Assembly: GCA_037178625.1 (NCBI GenBank)
Contig: CM074132.1
Coordinates: 2,170,001-2,234,000, forward strand
Direction: 5' to 3'
DNA length: 64,000 nucleotides
Origin: Skeletonema tropicum
Taxonomy: Eukaryota; Bacillariophyta; Thalassiosirophyceae; Thalassiosirales; Thalassiosiraceae
Within the stretch, counting starts at the first letter, position 1. Each line of letters begins with the position of its first letter. The position numbers and the translations under genes are program-made. A model generated the notes under the pieces. The model was given only the letters and a program-made list of their open reading frames with translations. It had not been told where the DNA came from and made no database searches. Below are positions 62,242-64,000 of this stretch, piece by piece.

Positions 62242-64000
62242 ATGATTCGTGCTGTCATATTACTTGCAGCGGTTGCCCTCCTCTTGTCACCTGCCTGTGG
62301 CTTTTCACAATCAACATTGTCACCGCGTTCAAACCGACACATTTTCAACTCTCACTTGCTATCCGTCGCCACGCCAATAGAATCTGATGAGCAAGTGAAT
62401 AACATTTTACAAAGTAATAGTGATGAAGATGATCCATTCACCCTTCTATCCACACTTGCTGCCACGACACTACTACAGAGTGATCGTCGGCGCGATGCAA
62501 TTGGGCAAGATGCAGGAGCACAAGCATCATCGGCAACCAACTGGATAGATGAAGGGGGTGCATTTGCCTTTCGGAAAGCTTTAGATAAAGTAATTTTACA
62601 GCTCCCCGGAGAAGAGCAGCAGCAGCGAAATAACAATAGGCAGAACCAAGATGAGGCAATTGCGTGGTTACGATGGATGAGATCAGTTCCAAGTCCCATT
62701 GTTGTTGATCTTTCGTTAGAAGCACGTATTGCAGCAAATGCAACCGTTTCAGATGAATTCCTGCTCCTGCTTAATGCTGGTGGTGATGCCCCAGAGACAT
62801 CTTCTACATCATCTCTTTCTACAAATAAGATGCAACAACTTCGACGAGACTTTTTGAACAGATTGGAATGCAAAATCATTCTACTTCCATCCGGGCAGGG
62901 AATGAATGGCGGACTGTTTGAGCCAGCTGGTTCATTGATATTTGGTCGTCTATTATATGGTGGTGCAACTCGTTATCGTCTCCTTCCCTCTAGCAGTGGT
63001 AATAGCAATTCAACATCGATGAAGCCAGCAAGAAGGGCTGGAGAGCGGACAGAACGAAAGACTTCGGCATCACAGCAAATTCCATCGTGGGTTCAGTATG
63101 GAGGCACTGAGCGTCGATATGATGGGGTAGATATGGGTCCTGCGATGATTATTGAGTGGACACTCATGCCAAAAATTACTGGATTGCAGGTTGATCAAAC
63201 AGTAAGTAGTGGGTCTGAAAGAAAAGGAGATATGATACTTCGAAAGCTAGCTTGGAAACCTCAAAATATGTTCAACTTTTTTGACGACAACGAACAACCA
63301 GAAACAAAAGCAAAGGAGCCAGAAACGAACTTTGCTGGTGCCTTATCTCTTTCGGGAGGTGATAGAAATGAGGCGTTTACATCTGGCTTTCAACAGAGGG
63401 TTGGTGGCCTTGGTAAACAGATTGATGCCATTGTCAGACGAGTGCTGGATGGGCGTGTGATTAGACCAGCAGAAATGGATGAAAATGGCAATCTGCTCAG
63501 TTATAAAGAGGCCAAACAACAAACGAATGGCGAAGGAGATGAGCTGGGTTACTTGGACAATGCATCAAAGCAGCTTTCTCTTGCTGCGCTTGAAGCAGAA
63601 GAGTTGTCTCTGCTGGGATTGACTCCAGTGCGAGGCTTGTTACTGTATGGGCCACCCGGTTGCGGCAAAACAGCATTGGCTAGAGAGATTGCAGTTGCAT
63701 TATGTGCGAGACGTCCCAAGATTGTTTCTGCGCCGGAATTATTAGATCGATGGGTGGGAGGATCTGAGAAGTTAGTCCGTGAGCTATTTTCTGATGCCGA
63801 AGCCGAGCTTGCTGCTTGTGGAGGAGATTCTACTCGGTCTGCATTACATGTGATCGTTATAGATGAGATTGACGCGGTGTTTCGAAAGAGAACGAGTGCA
63901 GAGGATTCTGGTGAGGCAACAAGAAGCTCCACTGTCAATCAAATTTTAGCGAAATTGGATGGAGTGGAAGCTATACCAAATGTTTTATTGATTGGAATGA
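62242..64000 (+). CDS. NSF-like AAA+ ATPase with signal peptide, 5' part only
   Basis: The frame is open from ATG 62242 to the window edge (586 codons). Residues 1-22 are a clear signal peptide ([20 protein letters not shown]) followed by F-S-Q-S-T-L-S-P-R, a phenylalanine just after the predicted cleavage point as in diatom plastid leaders. About residues 30-400 are poorly conserved, with Ser/Gln-rich inserts. The AAA+ module starts near residue 465: Walker [16 protein letters not shown], then [20 protein letters not shown] and Walker B VIVIDEID, then [20 protein letters not shown]. The wording is closest to the D1 module of NSF, which disassembles SNARE complexes in the cytosol. A leader on such a protein suggests an ER- or plastid-located relative. 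The second AAA module, if any, is beyond the window. Confidence 0.82.
   Translation, partial: MIRAVILLAAVALLLSPACGFSQSTLSPRSNRHIFNSHLLSVATPIESDEQVNNILQSNSDEDDPFTLLSTLAATTLLQSDRRRDAIGQDAGAQASSATNWIDEGGAFAFRKALDKVILQLPGEEQQQRNNNRQNQDEAIAWLRWMRSVPSPIVVDLSLEARIAANATVSDEFLLLLNAGGDAPETSSTSSLSTNKMQQLRRDFLNRLECKIILLPSGQGMNGGLFEPAGSLIFGRLLYGGATRYRLLPSSSGNSNSTSMKPARRAGERTERKTSASQQIPSWVQYGGTERRYDGVDMGPAMIIEWTLMPKITGLQVDQTVSSGSERKGDMILRKLAWKPQNMFNFFDDNEQPETKAKEPETNFAGALSLSGGDRNEAFTSGFQQRVGGLGKQIDAIVRRVLDGRVIRPAEMDENGNLLSYKEAKQQTNGEGDELGYLDNASKQLSLAALEAEELSLLGLTPVRGLLLYGPPGCGKTALAREIAVALCARRPKIVSAPELLDRWVGGSEKLVRELFSDAEAELAACGGDSTRSALHVIVIDEIDAVFRKRTSAEDSGEATRSSTVNQILAKLDGVEAIPNVLLIGM

Noticed and set aside
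63549..63938. 129-codon minus frame
   Set aside because: It is the reverse of the Walker A/B region of the NSF-like gene.

Overview
The window looks like nuclear DNA of a microalgal stramenopile, most likely a centric diatom of the Thalassiosira/Cyclotella type. Genes are monocistronic on both strands, several have short GT-AG introns of about 87-206 nt, and the products are eukaryotic: importin alpha, Mon2, SURF6, a ribonucleotide reductase small chain, a PRL phosphatase and a Myb/SANT nuclear protein. Some products carry signal or plastid-type leaders. The exact species cannot be read from the sequence.

Layout. 0-5.3 kb: the 3' end of a coiled-coil gene, then gene-poor DNA with a decayed zinc-finger gene, a satellite-like tract and a rearranged second copy of the first gene's end. 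5.3-17.2 kb: a spliced membrane alpha/beta-hydrolase, a PDE12-like nuclease, a spliced transmembrane LRR protein and a KEA/Kef-type cation/proton antiporter with a plastid-style leader. 19-22 kb: an unrecognised frame-broken gene and SURF6. 22.4-27.5 kb is a repeat and mobile-element zone: a dead copy of a glycosyltransferase 3' end, a 184-bp tandem array, an intact-ended hAT element with an 8-bp target duplication, and a Ty3-like retroelement tail lying against the 5' side of the ribonucleotide reductase gene. 27.5-30.7 kb: ribonucleotide reductase R2, a MORN protein and dUTPase (R2 and dUTPase both serve dNTP metabolism). 32 kb: a tandem array of potential hairpins. 33.4-44.9 kb: glycosyltransferase, an unknown nuclear-looking protein, a hydrolase/O-methyltransferase fusion, the queuine tRNA-ribosyltransferase accessory subunit QTRT2, a repeat/LRR/zinc-ribbon protein and a small spliced mitochondrial-type protein. 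45-64 kb: Mon2, importin alpha, PRL phosphatase, a TrmB-like tRNA methyltransferase, a GON4-like SANT protein and the 5' part of an NSF-like AAA+ ATPase with a signal peptide.

The most unusual signal is that six genes (at 19.2, 37.2, 39.7, 54.1, 55.1 and 57.0 kb) are conserved across reading-frame changes, and all eleven changes are in the same direction (+1 in the sense of transcription). Much longer genes nearby are intact. Residual insertion-type assembly errors are the simplest explanation, but the bias deserves a direct test. No operon logic is expected or seen. Functional links are limited to R2/dUTPase (dNTP supply), QTRT2/TrmB (tRNA modification) and Mon2/glycosyltransferase/NSF-like ATPase (membrane system).
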